Assembly (NCBI GenBank): GCA_005888335.1 | Contig: VAWY01000174.1 | Span: forward strand, 1 to 26,309 | Length of the DNA stretch: 26,309 bases | Origin: Actinomycetota bacterium | Lineage (GTDB): Bacteria > Actinomycetota > Thermoleophilia > Solirubrobacterales > Solirubrobacteraceae | Direction: 5' to 3' | Part shown: piece by piece, positions 24,301 through 26,309 of the stretch | Layout: every line of letters begins with the position of its first letter | How positions within the stretch are numbered: the stretch's first letter is position 1 | The notes under the pieces: model-generated | Database searches by the model: none | Told to the model about the DNA's origin: nothing | Seen by the model: the letters and a program-made list of their open reading frames with translations, nothing else | Program-made: the position numbers and the translations under genes

Positions 24301-25050
24301 CTAACGGCGCAGCCGGATGGCGTTCAGGTCGTTCGCGAGGATCTCCTCGATCCGGCCACCGAGCGCGTCAGGCGGGTCGTGCTCGGCATGCAGATAGCGA
24401 CCCGCGAGCGCGTCGAACTCGCCGGACGCGAGCGCCCGCACGAGCCGAGGGGCGCACTCGGGCGGCGTCCACGGCAGGTCGTCCCCGAAGCTCCTGGTCA
24501 TCTCCGTCCTGACGAGCCCGGGGCTGATCGGGAAGACGAAGACGTTCTTCGGCGCGAGCGTCGCGGCGAGCGCCTCCGACAGGCGGTGGACGGCTGCCTT
24601 GCTCGCGGCGTACGCGGTCGGCCGGCCCTCGCCCATCGGCAGGTACGCGGCGCCGCTCGCAACGTTCACGATCCGTCCGCCCCCTCGCTCGACCATTCGT
24701 GGAGCGAACGCGTGATTGCAGAGGTAGACACCGAGCACGTTCACCTCGAACGTGTGCCACCACTCGTCAGGGTCGGCGAGCGGATCCGCGGGCCCGGAGA
24801 TGCCCGCGTTGCACACGAGCAGGTCGACGTCGCCGACCTCCGCTGCCCAGCGCTCGACGTCCTCTCGCTTCGACACGTCGCCGACGAGCGCGCGGCCGTG
24901 GATCTCCCCGGCGACGCGCTCGACCTGTTCCGCGGTGCGCCCGGTGACCGACACTTGCATGCCCGCGTCGGCGAGCTCGCGCGCGATGTTCTCGCCGATC
25001 CCACGTCCACCGCCCGTGACGAGGGCGACTCCAGATAGGTCAGATGACAC
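24301..25050 (-). CDS. SDR-family oxidoreductase
   Basis: This is a 249-aa short-chain dehydrogenase/reductase. TGGGRGIG (residues 12-19) is the NAD(P) loop, DVSKRED and CNAGIS follow, and the catalytic residues are S132, Y147 and K151 (NVASG, then AYAASK). PISPGLVRTEM is the usual region after the active site. The start is GTG at 25050, overlapping the ligase gene by 11 bases; the frame is open upstream only as a shadow. Co-transcription with an acyl-CoA ligase suggests reduction or oxidation of a hydroxyacyl or alcohol substrate, but the substrate is not known. Confidence 0.92.
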   Translation of the reverse strand: MSSDLSGVALVTGGGRGIGENIARELADAGMQVSVTGRTAEQVERVAGEIHGRALVGDVSKREDVERWAAEVGDVDLLVCNAGISGPADPLADPDEWWHTFEVNVLGVYLCNHAFAPRMVERGGGRIVNVASGAAYLPMGEGRPTAYAASKAAVHRLSEALAATLAPKNVFVFPISPGLVRTEMTRSFGDDLPWTPPECAPRLVRALASGEFDALAGRYLHAEHDPPDALGGRIEEILANDLNAIRLRR

Positions 25051-26309
25051 GGCCGATCTCCTCCAGCGACTCGGGGTTTTCGAGAGACGAAAGATCGCCG
25101 GGGTCCTTCCCGAGCGCACGCGCACGTACCGCGCGGCGCACGATCTTCGCCGAGCGCGTCTTCGGCAGCGCGGCGACCCAGAGGATCCGATCCGGCTTGA
25201 ACGCCTTGCCGAGCACGTCGGTGACCGCCGCCTCGACCTGTGAGTCCTTCTGCTGCTCGCCGGGCTTCGGCACGCAGAAGATCCACGCGACCTCGCCCTT
25301 CACGGCGTGCGGCACGCCGATCGCCGCCGCCTCGGAGACGATGCCGCTGCCGATCGCGGCGGACTCGAGCTCGGCCGGCCCGATTCGCTTGCCGGCGATG
25401 TTGAGCGTGTCGTCCGACCGGCCGTGCAGGAACCAGTAGCCGTCCTCGTCGATCGACGCCCAGTCGCCGTGCGTCCACACACCGGGGAAGCGCCGCCAGT
25501 ACGTCTCGAGGTAGCGCTCGTCATCGCCCCAGACGCCGCGCGTCATCCCCGGCCACGGCCGCCGGCAGATCAGCTCGCCGACCTGCTGCCTGGGCACGGT
25601 CCGGCCAAGCTGGTCGACGACGTCCATGTCCTGCCCGAGCGCGGCGAAGCCGAGCGCGACGGGCTTGATCGGCTCGACGATCACCGTCGCCAGGAAGCAG
25701 GCGCCGACCTCGGTGCCGCCGCTGATGTTCACGATCGGCACGCGGGAGCGGCCGACGCGCTCGTGGAGCCAGCGGTACGGGTCGGGATTCCACGGCTCGC
25801 CCGTGGTGCACAGCGCCTTCAGCGACGTCAGGTCGGCCTTCGGCTCGCCGTGCGGGATCAGCGCCCGCACGAGCGTGGGTGAGAGGCCGAGCATTGTCAC
25901 CCGTTCCGACTCGACCAACCGCCAGAGGCGGTCTTCCGGCCAGTCGGGGGCACCCTCCGCGAAGACGATCGTCGCGCCGAGGGCGCCGCCGCCGACGACG
26001 GTCCACGGCCCCATGATCCAGCCCATGTCGGTCGCGAAGTGGATGCGGTCGCCGGTCTTGATGTCGGTCTGGTACGCGGCCTCCCGCACGATCGAGACGA
26101 GGAAGCCGCCCTGCACGAGCAACGCTCCCTTCGGCTTGCCGGTCGTCCCCGACGTGTACGCGAGGAGGTAGGGCGCCTCGGAGTCGACCTCGACCGGAGG
26201 GAGCACGCCGGGCTGACGCGTCACGCTCTCGGGCCAGGACCGCGTCTCCCGGTTCCACTCCACAACGTGCGCGAGCGCATGCGGGCCGGCTTCGTCGAGT
26301 GTCGCGCGC
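25040..26309 (-). CDS. AMP-dependent acyl-CoA ligase, acetyl-CoA synthetase-like (5' end outside window)
   Basis: These are the C-terminal ~423 residues of an AMP-forming ligase; the start lies beyond the right edge, since the frame is open to the last base. The ATP loop YTSGTTGKPKG, the NISGGTEVG adenine-binding motif, THGDWASIDEDGYW with the ribose-binding Asp, the hinge HGRSDDTLNIAGKR and the catalytic Lys in KTRSAKIVRR are all intact. It is a distant paralogue of the ligase at 7172-9055 and serves as an internal reference for the deletion there. It is first of the visible ligase/SDR/nadE operon. The acid it activates cannot be told from this part. Confidence 0.9.
   Translation of the reverse strand, partial: RATLDEAGPHALAHVVEWNRETRSWPESVTRQPGVLPPVEVDSEAPYLLAYTSGTTGKPKGALLVQGGFLVSIVREAAYQTDIKTGDRIHFATDMGWIMGPWTVVGGGALGATIVFAEGAPDWPEDRLWRLVESERVTMLGLSPTLVRALIPHGEPKADLTSLKALCTTGEPWNPDPYRWLHERVGRSRVPIVNISGGTEVGACFLATVIVEPIKPVALGFAALGQDMDVVDQLGRTVPRQQVGELICRRPWPGMTRGVWGDDERYLETYWRRFPGVWTHGDWASIDEDGYWFLHGRSDDTLNIAGKRIGPAELESAAIGSGIVSEAAAIGVPHAVKGEVAWIFCVPKPGEQQKDSQVEAAVTDVLGKAFKPDRILWVAALPKTRSAKIVRRAVRARALGKDPGDLSSLENPESLEEIGRVI

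Overview
This window is high-GC DNA carrying densely packed genes on both strands, with codons ending mostly in G or C. The gene content, the frequent GTG starts, and the TANNNT -10 elements lying 6-8 bases before start codons (leaderless transcripts) suggest an actinobacterium. My best guess is the class Thermoleophilia (Gaiellales/Solirubrobacterales-like). That placement is inference; there is no rRNA here to confirm it. I see no tRNA, rRNA, CRISPR array, transposase or phage gene.

Layout. Positions 1-6022 are minus-strand, transcribed right to left: a two-domain protein disulfide oxidoreductase with an in-frame UGA, an amidohydrolase, the three subunits of a xanthine-dehydrogenase-family molybdenum hydroxylase ([2Fe-2S], molybdopterin, FAD), and a secreted lytic transglycosylase cut by the window edge. 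From 6048 the plus strand carries an M24 peptidase, an acetyl-CoA synthetase and a small helical protein (to 9546). An M16 zinc peptidase (minus) and a large secreted subtilase (plus) diverge near 11 kb. Positions 14063-18075 hold a minus-strand operon with overlapping genes: class V aminotransferase, M20 peptidase, NAD-dependent epimerase, flavin-binding protein. ClpS and a secreted beta-propeller/Ig-like protein follow on the plus strand (18102-20718), then an OsmC-family protein (minus), a conserved 64-residue protein and a uracil-DNA-glycosylase/NUDIX fusion (plus). The window ends with a minus-strand operon: AMP-dependent ligase (partial), SDR oxidoreductase, NAD+ synthetase.

The most interesting signal is at 5375-6022. 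The gene is interrupted by one UGA exactly where family members have the first Cys of their C-terminal CxxC motif, giving TPT-U-PHCP. The reading frame and the family signature continue unbroken after it, and a stem-loop of bacterial SECIS geometry starts 5 bases after the UGA. I interpret this as a selenoprotein: a disulfide oxidoreductase with a UxxC active site, encoded just upstream of a molybdenum hydroxylase operon. An automatic gene caller would split it or keep only one part.

Two structural anomalies affect other genes. A perfect 205-bp tandem duplication shifts the amidohydrolase frame and creates a spurious 592-residue amidohydrolase/[2Fe-2S] fusion. An in-frame gap of about 25 residues removes the conserved Gly-Asp motif from the acetyl-CoA synthetase; the second ligase in the window still has it.
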